A stretch of DNA of 50,000 nt from Prorocentrum cordatum (GCA_963575745.1 CAUYUJ010021649.1:491382-541381); one strand, 5' to 3'. Counted from the first letter of the stretch, positions 18,637 through 30,115 are shown. A program made the numbers and translations. Notes: generated from the sequence alone by a model not told the origin.

Positions 18637-19458
18637 GTGCCCCGCTCGGGCGGAGACTCGGTGCCCTGGGAACGCGCGCGCGCGCCGGGGGCTTCATTTC
18701 GAAGGCCAGCGTGTTCTCAATGTTCGAATGTTTGCTCCAAATGTAGCTTAACGTGGTTTTGTGACGAGTGCGTCGCGATGGAAGAGCACAATTGCCATCG
18801 TCTCGCGATTCAAGAGTGGGCGGAAAGAAACAGACAGGATCGAGAGCAGCTGAGGGCTGCGAGTGCGCGCGTGCAGCAGATTATCACCGAGGCACAGGTT
18901 AATGAGAAGGCCGCCGAAGAGGCTCAGCGACAGCTTGCGGTTTCCGAGGCTGAGAGACAAGCGAGTGCACAAAGGATGGGGCATGAGAAAACCCTCATTG
19001 TGGAAAAACACGGAGACTGATGCAGTATGCTGAGGCCAACGCAGCGGGCGTTGCAGATGAAGCACGCCGGCGTCTTGCCCAAGAGGAAATTGAAAAATTG
19101 AGAATCCAGGGCATAGCTGAAAAACTGGTGTCTGAGTCTCAGCATAAGGCGGAAGGAGAGAAAGCTGAATGCAGAGAGATGGCTGATGCTGCAAGGAGGG
19201 GGGGAGAAAGAAGCCCCAGAACAGTCAGCGCGAGAAAATCAGGAGCTCCGCAATCAATTTGAAGCCGCTAGACTCGAGGCCGAAAGAGTGAAATCTGAGG
19301 CGCTGCCAGCCCTTAGAGAACAAGAGCAGAATGCCCAGGCAACCAGAGAAGAGGACCATAAAAGAATGGCCGATGCCTGGGGCCGTCTGAAGGGGCGCGC
19401 AAGAGATCAGATCAGAAACGACGTTCTTGCAAACCGGGCCGTGAGCGAGGAAAATTGA
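18637..19458 (+). pseudogene. gag segment: B-box-like zinc finger and coiled coil
   Basis: In frame 1, 18712-18804 encodes a Cys/His cluster (CSQC, CSKC, FCDEC, then HNCH), the spacing of a B-box or similar treble-clef finger. From about 18805 the protein is a long Glu/Ala/Arg/Gln-rich heptad-like coiled coil. It continues through a stop at 19018-19020 (19020-19262 is another frame) and a further frame change at about 19190 (frame of 19186-19458). A finger followed by coiled coil is the upstream half of this Gag. At least two frame changes make it non-functional. Confidence 0.5.
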
Positions 19459-19658
19459 AGGTTGAGGTCTGACCTAGAGCAGCGACGGATCGAGAAAGAG
19501 GTCGATTCGACAACGGCGCAGCCGGCGCGTGTTGAGCCGCCCCCTCGCCCTATTGCTGCTCGCCCTATTAGGGCGCCGGGTGCCTCGCGAGCGCAGGCGC
19601 GATCAGGCGCCCCGAATTAGGCGGTCGCATTCGTGCGCAACCTTCGACCGATGTATGC

Positions 19659-20204
19659 GCTGGTTGTCTGAAGCACGCGTGCAATTACCACCTGGGCATG
19701 GGCGCCGAGCGCTGCGATGAATGCGCTTGGGGGGAAACGCCAGGATATCAGGGTGACTGCGAGAAGAGGGAGGAACCGCGAGGCATGCCTGATTCTCAGA
19801 GCGCGGGCTATGATCCTGATGGGAAGGCGCCGAGACACTCGGCCTCGCCTGAGGATGTTGAACCCGAGTTTCAGATGAGCAGTCTTGCCGATCTTATGGG
19901 CATGCCAGTTTTCAAATCAGAGAAGTCGGATCTTGGCAAAATGCCGATGTTGGCTGCTCCATCGATGCCGACGCTCCCTATTGTAAAATCGCCCTACGTT
20001 CCCGGGCCGGCTGTCGAGAAGACCTCGGGGGAAAGCGAAGGTCCGACGCGGGGGGGCGCTCGAGGGGCGGGCCCTGGAAATGTCTTTGTCAATGGGAAGA
20101 TATCGGGCCACCCTAACAACTTCAACTTGCCTGGGCGCCTCCCTTTCACCGTCGGCCCAGCCGTTTCTGGTGAAGGAGGGGGGGGGCCCGGGAGACCATG
20201 GTGA
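19659..20204 (+). pseudogene. gag segment with second Cys/His cluster
   Basis: In the frame that contains ATG 19698, residues HACNYHLGMGAERCDECAWG give a C-x2-H...C-x2-C cluster (about 19683-19740). A Pro/Ser/Lys linker with MGMPVFKSEKSDLGKMP follows. No catalytic domain. It leads into the Gag core in another frame. Confidence 0.4.
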
Positions 20205-20277
20205 CGATCGGAGAGACGATCAGAGTGCAGCCCCCAGCGCAGGCGTGATTGTTGTGCTGCAGTTTGACGAGGCGGGT

Positions 20278-20817
20278 ATGTCCAAGCCGCCTAGAGGCCC
20301 TCCAGGGGGACCTGGTGGCGATGGCGACCCGGGCGGAGATGGCGGCGGGGGGCCGAATGCTCGCGACGACCCAACGTGGCGGCCATTTCACGCCAACCGA
20401 ATGGACATGAATTGGAGAAGTTTTGGAAATAATGAAGAACTAAGCTTGCTCGATATTCCGAGTGTCCAAACACTACGAGAATGTGAGCAACATTGCATAA
20501 GAGCGGTAGCTGGTTCATGGCATGGCGTTCACGCGGCACAGACATGGGTCAGCGAAGCAATGGGCCCTGATGTGCCCGAGGAGAATCTTCGGGGCTCAGG
20601 GGCATTGATGCGCCTTGATCTGTTGATCGCTACCAACTTGTTCGAGAAATTTGCAAATGTGAAACGTGATCAACGTCTGTCAGTGCAACGTGCCCTTTTC
20701 CTGTCGCAAATCAATCGCATGGAACATTCGTGTCAGATAGAAGGACGTCTCCTGGCGGGTCGAGAAATGATGCGAGGCATATGCGCTTGGTGTCTCGTCA
20801 GTTCGGAGAGCGGGTAG
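20278..20817 (+). pseudogene. gag core (capsid-like helical region)
   Basis: From ATG 20278: a Gly/Pro-rich start (PPGGPGGDGDPGGDG), then a mainly helical segment containing GALMRLDLLIATNLFEKF and IEGRLLAGREMMRG. These resemble the helical Gag of copia-type elements. It stops at 20815-20817. Gag-like sequence then seems to continue in other frames to about 21280 (RRQEFFRRQGA; a second helical piece at 21032-21283), so the gene is broken. Family assignment rests on position between acidic Gag and nucleocapsid finger, and on helical character. Confidence 0.45.
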
Positions 20818-21310
20818 CATTGGATATGCTGACATCTCTTCAAACTAACCATTGATCGACAAAGGCCTGATCAGGACTTGTATCAATTCTATTGCGAATG
20901 GGTGGAGCGGCGCCAAGAATTTTTTCGGCGCCAGGGGGCCGTCGGATGAAATGAAGTCTTCAATACATGCGCATTTCTATGAACAGATCCGACAGGTCCC
21001 TAGGCTTGAGTATGCGATGCAGTGGTAAGCGTTGTCAACAGATCCTCCGGGCACGGGAATGAGAACTTATCAATGGCTCTTGCTCCAAGTTGAATCTCTC
21101 GTGGTGCGGGGCAGAGAACAATGGGCAATTTCTGAGCACGAGTGGGCCCTCAATTCTAGAAATAGACAGGCCCGTCTGTCAGGCGTGAAAAATGAAGGTC
21201 GCGGGGGCGGAAAAAGGGCCCCTGCTGTGGCAGCGACAGTCCATCGACTAGGACTGCCCGCGGATAAGTTGGCAAGCGGATGAAAGAATGGTGAGACAAC
21301 GTGCAAGTTC

Positions 21311-21661
21311 GTGATGCCAGGGAAGAATTGCCCTGAAGCAGGACAAGGTTGCCCCTGCAATCGCAAGAAGCCCAGGAGACCTGCCGTGCCAGCGCAGCCG
21401 GGGGCGGGCGGTGATGCTCGCGCCGCCGGCGGAAAGAGCGATCGCAGAGGCAGAAGTAATCGGTCTGCGAGTAGAGGCCCGAGAGGAAAGGGCCGGCCTG
21501 GCTCCTCGACCCCATCAAACAAATTCGGCAATTCGAACGCGACGCAGTCGAGGGCGAGGGGTCAGTCGGAAGCCTCGCGAGATCGCCAAAGCAAAATGGT
21601 GTGCTACGCATGGTCGCGAGACCCTCGCAACTGCAAGGGGCCTCGGAGTGGGTGCTATTAG
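21311..21661 (+). pseudogene. nucleocapsid-like basic region and zinc finger
   Basis: Starts with a Cys-containing piece (CPEAGQGCPCNRKK), then a basic Arg/Gly/Ser stretch as in RNA-binding nucleocapsids. It ends in MVCYAWSRDPRNCKGPRSGC, a Cys-rich finger at 21598-21657 that stops at TAG 21659-21661. A further basic Arg/Lys-rich frame follows to 21880. Position at the end of Gag fits a nucleocapsid. Confidence 0.5.
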
Positions 21662-21880
21662 CGGCGCAGAGGTTTGACCGATGCTGAGAAAATCAAACGC
21701 GGTAGATACGAAGAAGCGCAGCGCAAAGCTGGCAAGTCTTTGGGATGCTGGAGAACTTCTCGGCAAGCTGATTCTGCAGCTGCGAGCGCTGGTGATGCCG
21801 CGCAAGGCGAGACCCCGAGAAGTAGGGGCTCGAGCAAGAGCCGCGGAAGGAACATAAGCAAGGGCAAAATAAGGGGTTGA

Positions 21881-22632
21881 GATAAGCCAGGTAAGACGTT
21901 CACCGAGACCGGAGCTTGCTCGCGAGGCAAAGACTGTTGGTGCGCGAAGAACACGCCAAATCATCCGTGACGATGGCTGGGCACTGGCGTGCCGTTGGCC
22001 AGTGCCAAGATGTTCGTTATGTATCTCTCCTTTCTCTTACTGATGCTCATTCGCTTTGTGGCTATGTGTTTACAATGGTCCCATTGGCCAAGCCGACAAG
22101 GGAAGGGCAAACATGTGCTCCCTGGCGCAGCCGGTCGAGTCATACTTGTCTGCCCTGCGCCGCTGGCTCGGGGATCGCGTGGTCTACCCAGCAGTTCCGG
22201 AGGTCAACCGAGCGCGATCGACTCCGACAATGCATGTTCGTATCAGGTTAACAAATTTTCCGAGGAAGCCGTTCCCGCTTCCGACGCGCAACGCGAACGC
22301 AGAGAGACGCTGACGAAACTCGTCGCTATTTTTGTTCAATTCCATCCTCTTCCCAGGGGGGGCATCGCGTCTTTTTGCGGCGAACCTCGCGGGAAAAGCT
22401 GCGTCAGACCTGCGAAGGCGGGGAGATGTGGGTATAGTGTGAAGTTTCACCCCTTCCACTCGCGAGCCGGCCGTAACTCGAAGGAAGGCGCGTCGCCGCG
22501 CCCCGAGGGGGCGACCTTCGAGCGTCGACGACAGGGGAAGTTCCCAAGGGAAGAGCATGGACGAATTCAATCCGAATGGAGAGCATCATCGAGAGACGCG
22601 CAGCTCAGAGCATCTGATTCGGCCGACGAAGT
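21881..22632. other. decayed gag-protease linker, no clear domain
   Basis: Several open frames up to 251 codons (for example 21989-22744), but none has a domain I recognise. 22320-22620 has Arg/Ser/Glu-rich coding-like composition in that frame and probably links Gag to the protease. Confidence 0.35.
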
Positions 22633-23110
22633 TTGGCACCTTGTGCTAGCGTCCGAATACAAGAAAGAGCCGCCCAGAGTGGCTCAGCCGCTGCGGGGTG
22701 CAGGGGGAAGTCGCCTGTGCACCTCGGTGCCCTCGCGTTCATAGTCGACGCGGGCTGTGGGCGTAATCTTATCGCAGAAAGGTTTCATCCGAGCTGCAGG
22801 CGCACTGGGTATGATCAAACGATTGGAAAATGGATCGCCCTGAATGCTGCCGGCGGTTCCTCCCGGGCCTTCGGTTCAGTTTGCGTCGCGCGCCCCAACT
22901 TTTGGGGGGGGGCGGGAATTCTGAAGCATTGGTCATGCCGGAAACGCCGGCTGTGATCTCGGTAGGAGAGCGGTGCATGGATCGCGGCTTTAGTTTCGTC
23001 TGGCCAGCAGGTCAGCGACCCTATTTACTTCTGCCCAACGGTCGCAGAGTGGACCTGATCGTTGAGTGCAAGATGCCATGCTTGTCCCTATCTGGCAGGG
23101 AGGCGGCGGG
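22633..23110 (+). pseudogene. retroelement aspartic protease
   Basis: Frame 1 (22633-22956) carries GALAFIVDAGCGRNLIAER; VDAG stands where pepsin-like retroviral proteases have (V/D)-D-S/T-G, with the Asp codon at 22747-22749. The frame changes in an 8-base G run at about 22906-22913. Frame 0 then continues with PETPAVISVGERCMDRGFSF and WPAGQRPYLLLPNGRRVDL, the second half of the domain in copia-type polyproteins. The protease would release Gag and Pol products. The S/T-to-A change in the active-site triad and the frame change suggest a dead copy. Confidence 0.6.
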
Positions 23111-23379
23111 TCAGTGGATGTGCGCGGTTGCCACCAGACAGCCTGCCGCTCCCGAACGGTGGTGTTGCGTGGCGTCAGGCGCCAAGATAATTCTGGATGG
23201 CGTGGAATCCGCGGGGGGAGTTCCGCCCCGCTCCATTCGGAGTCGCGTGCCAATAGACCTGCGCGCGCATGGGATGGCTGGTAACCGTGGCTGCGCTGAT
23301 GGAAGGCCGACAACGGCTGAGTACTCATTTCCGTCCGCCACAGACTCTGTTGATACAGTCATTTTTTTTTTCTTTTTTT

Positions 23380-24340
23380 TACTATTCGCTTCAAACAGCT
23401 CGCGGGCTGGATCCCACTTCGTAGCCGCCGCATTTGGGCAGTGCACGGATGCAAATGAGGGTTCGGGAGAGGGTGACTTCGTCGATATTGACGTACCCCC
23501 CGAATTTGACCCAGAAGATGCTGAGGTTCAGGTGCCGGTCTCTGCGACAGAGCGATTCAAGAAGAGCGCTGCCTCCCTCTCACACTTGCTAACTCACAGC
23601 CCTAGGAATCCTTTTTGCTCGGCGTGCAACTGGGCGAAGGCCATGCGGCGCCAACAAAGGAAAGCGCAAAATGAAGGGCTGAGGGTGCCGAGGCCATGCG
23701 CGAATCCCACAACGTTCGGACACCTGACCACTGTGGATCACTGGCTTGCGATGGATGACCAATCGCGGGGGCTCCACGACGAGACCGCGTGTGTGAATTT
23801 TTGCGACCAGGCAACATATTTCATAGCAGCGCAGGGTGTACGCGACAAATCAGCGATTCACGTATGCATTTCTTGATCAAACTCGAAGCCCCAGGAGATA
23901 GGTTAGAGTACTGATACTGACGGTGCTGGGGAACTTGCAAGGGCGTGCATCGAACTTAAGATTGCGCGCGACCCTACCATCCCTTGTAACAAGAAACTTT
24001 GGGCTGTCGCTGAACGATCAAATGGAATTGTTCAGATGGGGACTCGCGCGCTGCTCGTGCAAGCGGGTCTTCCCCCACCTTTTTGGACATATGCTGTCCG
24101 ATACTTCTGTCTTTGCTACAACGCAAGGAACCCTGAAAACGGTGAGTCGTCATGGAGGCGCAGATTCGGACATGAGTATGCAGCCCAACTTCTTCCGTCT
24201 GTCTCCTCATTCGATTCATGCCTCCACCCGAATCTAGATTTCGGATCGCCAAAACAGGTGGGGCGATGGTTATGGGGATTTACTTCGGCTATGTACACAA
24301 AGCGGGGGGCACGGTTGGACCGGGGAGCTATGTGACGCCA
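23380..24340 (+). pseudogene. copia-type integrase
   Basis: Frame 0. The zinc-binding N-terminus is at about 23570-23640 (SHLLTHSPRNPFCSACNWAK, HHCC-type). The catalytic core follows: first Asp in LTTVDHWLA (codon 23735), second Asp in TDGAGELARACIELK (codon 23919), Glu in WAVAERSNGIVQMGTRALL (codon 24012), so the DDE triad is present. Two stops interrupt the frame (TGA 23874, TAG 23904). After 24036 the sequence PPPFWTYAVRYFCLCYNARN is typical of the region after the Glu in copia integrases. Integrase joins the cDNA ends to chromosomal DNA. A 20-base pyrimidine tract (23361-23380) lies just upstream. Confidence 0.72.
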
Positions 24341-25401
24341 TTGCGACAACTTGATGGTCTGAATATGGAGACTGGGCGGGCACCAGCTGGCAAGCGCCCG
24401 ATCGTCGAGAAGTCAGACCAAGTTTATCGCAATATTTTGGGCGGTACTGCGCAGGATCAAGAACCTAAATTCCTTATGCGTGAAGCATGTGAGTTTGCAC
24501 AGACGACGGTCAAAAACGTACTTCTTCCTCGTGGTGGCGCCCCTGACGGCCCAGCCGGTCAGGGAACCGGATTAGGATCGCAAGCGACGCAGTCGTTCGG
24601 TGAAGGGGGTCCTAGTACATGAAAATCACCGCTTCCGGCGCGAGGCGAGGGCGCGCCGCGACCTTAAGAGGGTGGCGACTCCGACGACGATGGTCCGGGG
24701 GGAGTTATATTGTGGATGACGTGCCTGCGGTGCCTGATGGCAGGGGCCCCCAGCGCGATTCTAGACCCGACGATGACACAGAACGCAAGCTCGGTCTTGC
24801 CCATGCGGAGTACAGGTTGGATCGCCAGTCTAATTTCTCAGTGGCGCAGCCGCGGTCGAGAGGGCCCGGGCCGAGGCAACTTCTCGCCCGAACTACGCAG
24901 AACTTAGACACCATGGAATATTACGAAGATGGACGGATTGTCGCGGGCCTAGGTAAGGATGAACTGACGGGGAAATTTGCGTTAAAAGGCAGAAGGAACA
25001 TTTGCAGCGTTAGAGTCGTTTTATATTACGATCCTGACTATGTACCCGTGACACGTGTCTGGGTCGCAGACCCAGACCCACGCCACGGTGCGCAATGGCT
25101 CGAGAAATTACCCAGTTCCACCAAACCAGGAATTCACCCAAGTCGGTGGTTCAATATGAGCCATGAGAACGGAGGAAAGCGGTGGAGCAATTCTGGCTCG
25201 AGAAAAGAGGTTTCTTCGGAGTCGTTGACCCGGGGCCATGCGTTGCCCTCCTTCGCGATATTGGCGTCGACGCAGTCGATCTCCAGAACGCGCAACGCAG
25301 CAACGCAGCAACTGAGTCTCCAGAGGGCAACGTTCATCCAGGCGCTGAAACCCGCCGAAGAAAGAAAGGATGTGCGGTTGTGCCAGAGGAAACCGACGTA
25401 G
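24218..25401 (+). pseudogene. integrase C-terminal domain and linker to RT
   Basis: Frame 2 (24218-24622) continues the integrase: RFRIAKTGGAMVMGIYFGYV and the following Gly-rich GGTVGPGSY correspond to the copia integrase C-terminal (G-x-F-x-G-Y) region. After the stop at 24620-24622 the next open frame (24619-25401) overlaps it by four bases and gives the linker: an acidic/basic mix, then KPGIHPSRWFNMSHENGGKR, a conserved-looking block before RT. Probably one polyprotein with a frame change near 24620. Confidence 0.5.
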
Positions 25402-25658
25402 ACTGGCGCGCCTTCCTGCGCCCCGCGTGAGCGGCAGCGAAACGCTCCACTGATGCAGGCTCTGGGAGTGACAAGGGTACCTCCGATGATGATGAAGTAT
25501 GGTGGAAACAGACTTGGTATGGTGGGGCCATTTCGCGAGATGGGGTTCCTCCTGACGCAGTCGGAGAGGACATCGCATTCCCACAATCTTCCAAGCCTAA
25601 CGGGAACAGCCTGACTTCGAGTCCGGCGGCCGCCGCTTCGCGACGCAGCGTTTCCCGC

Positions 25659-26153
25659 ATGCCGTTCCAGTCGCCTGAGTCATATCTTCCGCCCCATCGT
25701 GAGAAAGAATGGTTAGCTGCAAACTACCTGCGCAATCCGTTCACCGATGAGATTCGAATCGCAGAACAGACGTATGAATTACTTGCTGAGGTTAAACGGC
25801 AACGGGGTGCAGCGGCAGTAGCACGACCCGTGTCTAAGGCCGAAGCTGCGGTGAACCAGGATGCCCGCGAAGCATTGCGAACCGAATTGGATCGATTCAG
25901 AAGCATCGGTGCTTGGGATGAGTTGGGCGCGATGGAATTCAGTGATGTTGTTCGACATCGAAAAGGTCAAACGACCCATTTTGGACGCCTGTTTGCCATT
26001 TTGGCCGAGAAGAACTCCGAGCTCCCGATCGGGCACATAGACCGCAAGTGTAAGGGTCGCGCCGTCTTTGATGGATCTGACGTTAGAGATCAAAATAGAG
26101 GAGTAGCTTTGTTTCAGGAGCTTTCTAGCAGCCCGGCCACCGTGTTGGAATAA
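25659..26153 (+). pseudogene. copia-type reverse transcriptase, N-terminal half
   Basis: Frame 0, 164 codons. Residues about 65-160 match the fingers of copia RT: REALRTELDRFRSIGAWDE, then AILAEKNSELP, then KCKGRAVFDGSDVRD, ending LSSSPATVLE. It breaks off at 26153; the missing palm resumes at about 29348 after 3.2 kb of unrelated DNA. So the RT gene was split by insertion. Reverse transcriptase copies the element RNA into cDNA. Confidence 0.7.
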
Positions 26154-26263
26154 AGGTACTATGCACAGGTTCTGGTATGTGGAAGAGTTTCAAAGTAGGG
26201 AAAAATTAGGTTGCGAAAATAGATTGTTATCACATCTTCAACATATATACATATACCATAGGA

Positions 26264-26660
26264 GTAGGCCCGCCGCAGGCGCCGAATCTACCACCAGACA
26301 ACAAATTTCGATCGCAAGCCCGCCGCAGGCGCCGATTTGGATTGAAGCCTGAACCAACATGAGGATGGCGAACCCGCCGCAGACGCCGATTTTATCGCCA
26401 GAACGTGAATTCTTGTCGCAAGCCCACCGCAGGCGCAGATTTTTCATTGAAGCGATAAAAATCATGAGGGCGGCAAGCCCGCCGCAGGCGCCGATTTTAT
26501 CGCCAGAGCGCGAATTCTTGTCGCAAGCCCACCGCAGGCGCCAATTTTTCAGTGAAGCCTAAAATGGAATGAAGATCGCGAGCCCGCTGCAGGCGCCGAT
26601 TTTTTCAGCAACCACGAGGAGATCGCAAGCCCGCCGCCAGCGCCGATTTTTTCTTCCACC
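26264..26660 (+). repeat. left-arm array, 50/55-bp alternating units
   Basis: Eight copies of a cccgccgcaggcgccgattt core at about 26269, 26319, 26373, 26423, 26478, 26528, 26583 and 26630. Spacing alternates near 50 and 55, so the true unit is a dimer of about 105 bp; 26373-26477 and 26478-26582 are near copies. Not CRISPR: the spacers repeat too. Confidence 0.8.
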
Positions 26661-27607
26661 GAAAGGGCCCTTCCCCTCCCACGACGCCGCGGAGGCCCCC
26701 CCATTGGCGGGCCTGCCGCCCCCCCCTTGGCCGGAAGAACAAAGAAATAACGGAGCGACTTGCCGACCCCAGAGCAACCAACACGCCTCTTTACTTGAAA
26801 CAAATTCGCGTGGGCGGAACCCCCTCCTCACTCCGATGTTGGCCTCTCGGGGCCTTCTTCGGAGGACTCTTGAGAGCTCTTGCGGCTTCTTTGGGGCCTC
26901 TTGCGGGCCCTCTTGGGGGCCCTTGTTGCCTCTCGGGGCCTCTTTGGGTGGGTGGGGGGGGGGGGTGGGATTTTCGCATCCGGAGGGATCGCAAAATCGC
27001 TTTCCACAAATCATGCGGAAAGGCGCGGGGAGCCCCAGAAGATTTCTGAGTTTGGGCTCCAGGTCCTTCGAAGAATTTTGAAGACAGAGGACTGAGGCTC
27101 AAGAGTGAGGTAGATGACGTCGGAACACGCCCGCTCCGTGCCTCAGGGCGTGGTGGCGCTTTGGGTCTTGCAAGATCTCTGGCTATCTGGAGCCGTATCG
27201 CGGGCCGTCTTGAGCCTTGCCGCATGTGGGGGCAATTTTTGAGCCATCGTGGGCGCTTTGATGGACCTGCTATAAGGGGGTCCGGGACAAGGGTCGCGCC
27301 CATCCCCGACAAGGAATTCGTTTGAGAAAGCAGGGGTCGCCGACAGGGCCGACGGGATGCACTGTTGGGCCCCGCTACAAGAGTCACGCCGCCTCGTTTG
27401 CGACCCGCGCGGCTGCGCGCTTCGTTTGGCGTTGCGCCCCCGCCCGCCCCCCCGCCCGGGACGGCCCGCCTCTCTACCCAATGGTGTTTGCGGCAGGGGG
27501 GTGGGGCAAGGCTCTTTGGGATGGGGCGGCAGCAATCCGCCGCAGGATTCCCGGCGGCGTCGCGCTGTTTCACCTTGCTCCGGCCGGCGGCCCCGGGGAA
27601 CACCTCA

Positions 27608-27644
27608 TTTTTTTTTTTTTTTTTTTTTATATATATATATATAT
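27608..27644. repeat. T tract followed by TA repeat
   Basis: 21 T then about eight TA units in the core of the foldback element. Sequence around 27700-27950 is AT-rich with repeated aaaatagcga phrases (27795-27860), unlike the GC-rich flanks. No gene. Confidence 0.9.
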
Positions 27645-27966
27645 CCCCATTCATTTTCTCTACATGTTCAATCGCTTCGGCTGACCTATTTTTTCATATT
27701 TGTTCTATAATTTGTATGAGAAAATAGGCACGCCCCAACGATTTTTTTTTGGGGGTATATTTTCCATTATTCTTTGAACAATACATAGCGAATAAATAGC
27801 GAAAAAATAGCGAAAAACAGGTGCGCGGAATTGTTTGTTTCGGCCGCCGAAAAAATAGCGAGAACATATATAAAAAATAGGCGCCGCAAAAGTCCCCGTG
27901 GATGCACTTTTTTCCCGATATTTTTTTGTTTTTTTTCGTTATATTTTCGCTATTTCTGTGCCCGCC

Positions 27967-28127
27967 CCTCCTCCTCCTCCTCCTCCTCCTCCTCCTCCTC
28001 CTCCCTCCGCCTCCTCCGCCCGCCTCCCCCTCCTCCTCCCCCTCCTTCCTCCTCCTCCTCCCCCCTCCTCCTCCTCCCTCCTCCCCCCCTCTCCCCCCGC
28101 CCCTCCTTCCTCCCCCCCCCCCCGGCC
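27967..28127 (+). repeat. CCT array
   Basis: CCT triplets grading into ccccct-rich sequence; next to the right inverted arm. Confidence 0.9.
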
Positions 28128-28189
28128 ATGCCGCCCAATAGGGGGGCCTCCGCGGCCTCGTGGGAGGGGAAATGGCTTTTTCTGTGCAA

Positions 28190-28640
28190 GACAAAAACCG
28201 GCGCCTGCGGCGCTTGTGATTTCCTCCTGGTTCTTGAAATAATCGGCGTCGATTGTCATTTCATTCGCGCTTTTAATGGCAAATCGGCGTTTGCGATGCG
28301 CTTGCGCCATGAATTCGTTTTGTAGAATTTACTTTCTGGTGAAAAAAATCTGCGCCTGCGGCGGGCTTGCCATCTTCATGCTTGTTGCGGCTTCAGTTTT
28401 TAATCGGTGCCTGCCGCGGGCTTGCAATCATAATTCGTTTCCTGATCATAAGATCGGCGCCTGCGGCGAGCTTGCCATCTTCATGCCGGTTTTGGCTTCA
28501 ATGCAGAATCGGCGCTTGCGGCAGGTTTGCAAACAGTATCCGCTTTCTTCTTATAAAGAACTAGCGTCGTTTGCGGGCTTGCGATATCAGTGCAGATTTT
28601 TGCTTTGATTCAAAATCGGCGCCTGCGGCGGGCCTGCGAT
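28190..28640 (-). repeat. right-arm array, inverted copy
   Basis: The complementary core aatcggcgcctgcggcgggctt occurs, with changes, at about 28194, 28246, 28282, 28349, 28403, 28454, 28507, 28565 and 28613, again at roughly 50-bp steps. It is more diverged than the left array. Confidence 0.75.
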
Positions 28641-28645
28641 AAGGC

Positions 28646-29341
28646 CACAGCGATCCCCGCCAAACCCAACTCAGCGCCTTCACTCCTTTCCGCATCAGCG
28701 GGGGTGGGGGCTGGTGCTCGTGGGTGCAGCAAGCCTGCTGCGGCAGGGTTTCCACTCGTGGGGGATGCTCGAAACATGTCCACCTCCCTCCTCCTCCTCC
28801 TCGTCCTCGCCCTGCTCCACCTCCTCCTCCTCCTCATTCCCCTCCTCTTTTCTTCCCCCTCCTCCTCCTTCTCCTCGTCCTCCTTCTCCTTCTCCTCCTC
28901 CCTTTACCCCTCATCGTGTTCGTCGCCGTGGTCATCTTCGTCCAACTCCTCATGTTCCTCCTCGCCCTCCTCTATCAACTTCTTCCTCCTCCTCCTCCTC
29001 CTCGTCCATATCCTTCCCTTCCTTCCCCTCCTCCTCCTCCTTCTGCTTCCTTCGTTTCAATGTGATTCGCCGTGCGATGTCACGCAACCTCTCCGGCTGG
29101 AAATCACTTTCTCCTGACAGTTGCGCCGTTGCAGTTTCTTTCCCTTCTCTCTGCTTTGCCGTCGTGTCGCCGCCGCCGCTGCCGTTACATTCGGGGCCTT
29201 GTATATTTTTGTTATTTCTGTAAGAACATAGTGCAGCGGTCTAATTTTGACCTATTTCACATCACCCATTTTTTTCTACATTTTTCATGCAATTAAACTG
29301 TTTCCTGGATTCTGCGGCTGTCCATTAGTAGCTGCCTTACA
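28646..29341. other. CCT-rich spacer between foldback element and RT second half
   Basis: 28786-29045 is an imperfect CCT/CTC array. The rest is unremarkable and non-coding. Its origin is unclear: it could be a second insertion or part of the foldback insertion. Confidence 0.5.
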
Positions 29342-29347
29342 ACCGCC

Positions 29348-29884
29348 GTGCACACTGGCAAGGCGGCATGCGCTTATGGCCTGTTCGAGGGAAATGACAT
29401 TCAACAGGCGTGTGCCAAACTGGCTTACATCCGGTCCAAATTAGGGGGAATTCCAACATTGGTTTTCCTCCAAAGAGATGAATGGCCGTCCGTTAGGCGA
29501 GACATGCGGAATCTTGTATGTCCTCTGATCCTATCACTCTACGGACATATTGACTCTGGTGGATATTGGGAACATCATTGTGAGGGGCGCGCGATTTCCA
29601 AGGGGTTTATGACATCCAGTCTTTCGCGTAGTTGCTATTTGCATACAGGACTACGTTTGTTCCTTATTAGTTATTTCGACGATTTCAAATTGTCTGGGCC
29701 AAAAGAGAACCTTGAAAAAGGCTGGCGTCTCTTGCAGGAGGCCCCCGAAGGTTGCCCCGGGGGCATTGAGATCGACCCGCCAACTAAGGGCGATATTTGG
29801 GCTGTGAGCATCATCTGTCCACGCAATGCGCTGAGTGGCATGGCGAGCTACCGGCCGTCCTTGATCCCCCGCCGCCGAAGGTGA
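29348..29884 (+). pseudogene. copia-type reverse transcriptase, C-terminal half
   Basis: Frame 2. It resumes the RT palm: CAYGLFEGNDIQQACAKL (motif A region, Asp followed by Q-A), then LQRDEWPSV, then LILSLYGHIDSGGYWEHHCE (conserved block after motif B), then LFLISYFDDFKLSGPK with the catalytic Asp-Asp at 29678-29683 (YFDD for YVDD). ENLEKGWRLLQ follows. With 25659-26153 this makes a nearly complete copia RT. The frame beyond 29810 drifts; the next linker (29884-30207) is acidic, with VRAIEFDLTEFFESCVTVY before RNase H. Confidence 0.72.
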
Positions 29885-30115
29885 AGAAACCGCCCATCTT
29901 TGGTCAAATGGTGGAAAGCGATGACGAGGAGTCGGGGGGTGACTCAGCGGCGCAGCCGACTGAGCCATATCAACCTAGACAGCGGAAAATGGTCAGAGCC
30001 ATTGAGTTCGATTTGACTGAGTTCTTTGAATCCTGTGTGACAGTCTATGCACAATTTACCGATGCCGACCCTTCTACGTACCCTGCTGCTGGTGCCCCTT
30101 TTGGCTTGGATCTGA

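Larger units (their letters stand above)
26260..28645. mobile_element. foldback-type element with long repetitive inverted arms
   Basis: The left arm 26260-26735 and right arm 28105-28645 are inverted relative to each other. Each has a 50-bp-period array around cccgccgcaggcgccgattt (left) or its complement (right). Proximal to it both share an inverted block: cccctcccacgacgccgcgg at 26674 against the complement of 28150-28175. Long inverted arms built of internal repeats are the mark of Foldback-type DNA elements. The core (26736-28104) has no gene. The element lies inside reverse transcriptase. Exact ends and a target duplication were not identified, and about 100 bp on the left and 700 bp on the right remain between its arms and the RT halves. 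Confidence 0.6.

Noticed and set aside
26264-26660. CRISPR-like array with regular repeat spacing of about 50
   Set aside because: Spacers are themselves repeated in a 105-bp dimer, the array occurs inverted at 28.2-28.6 kb, and the context is eukaryotic.
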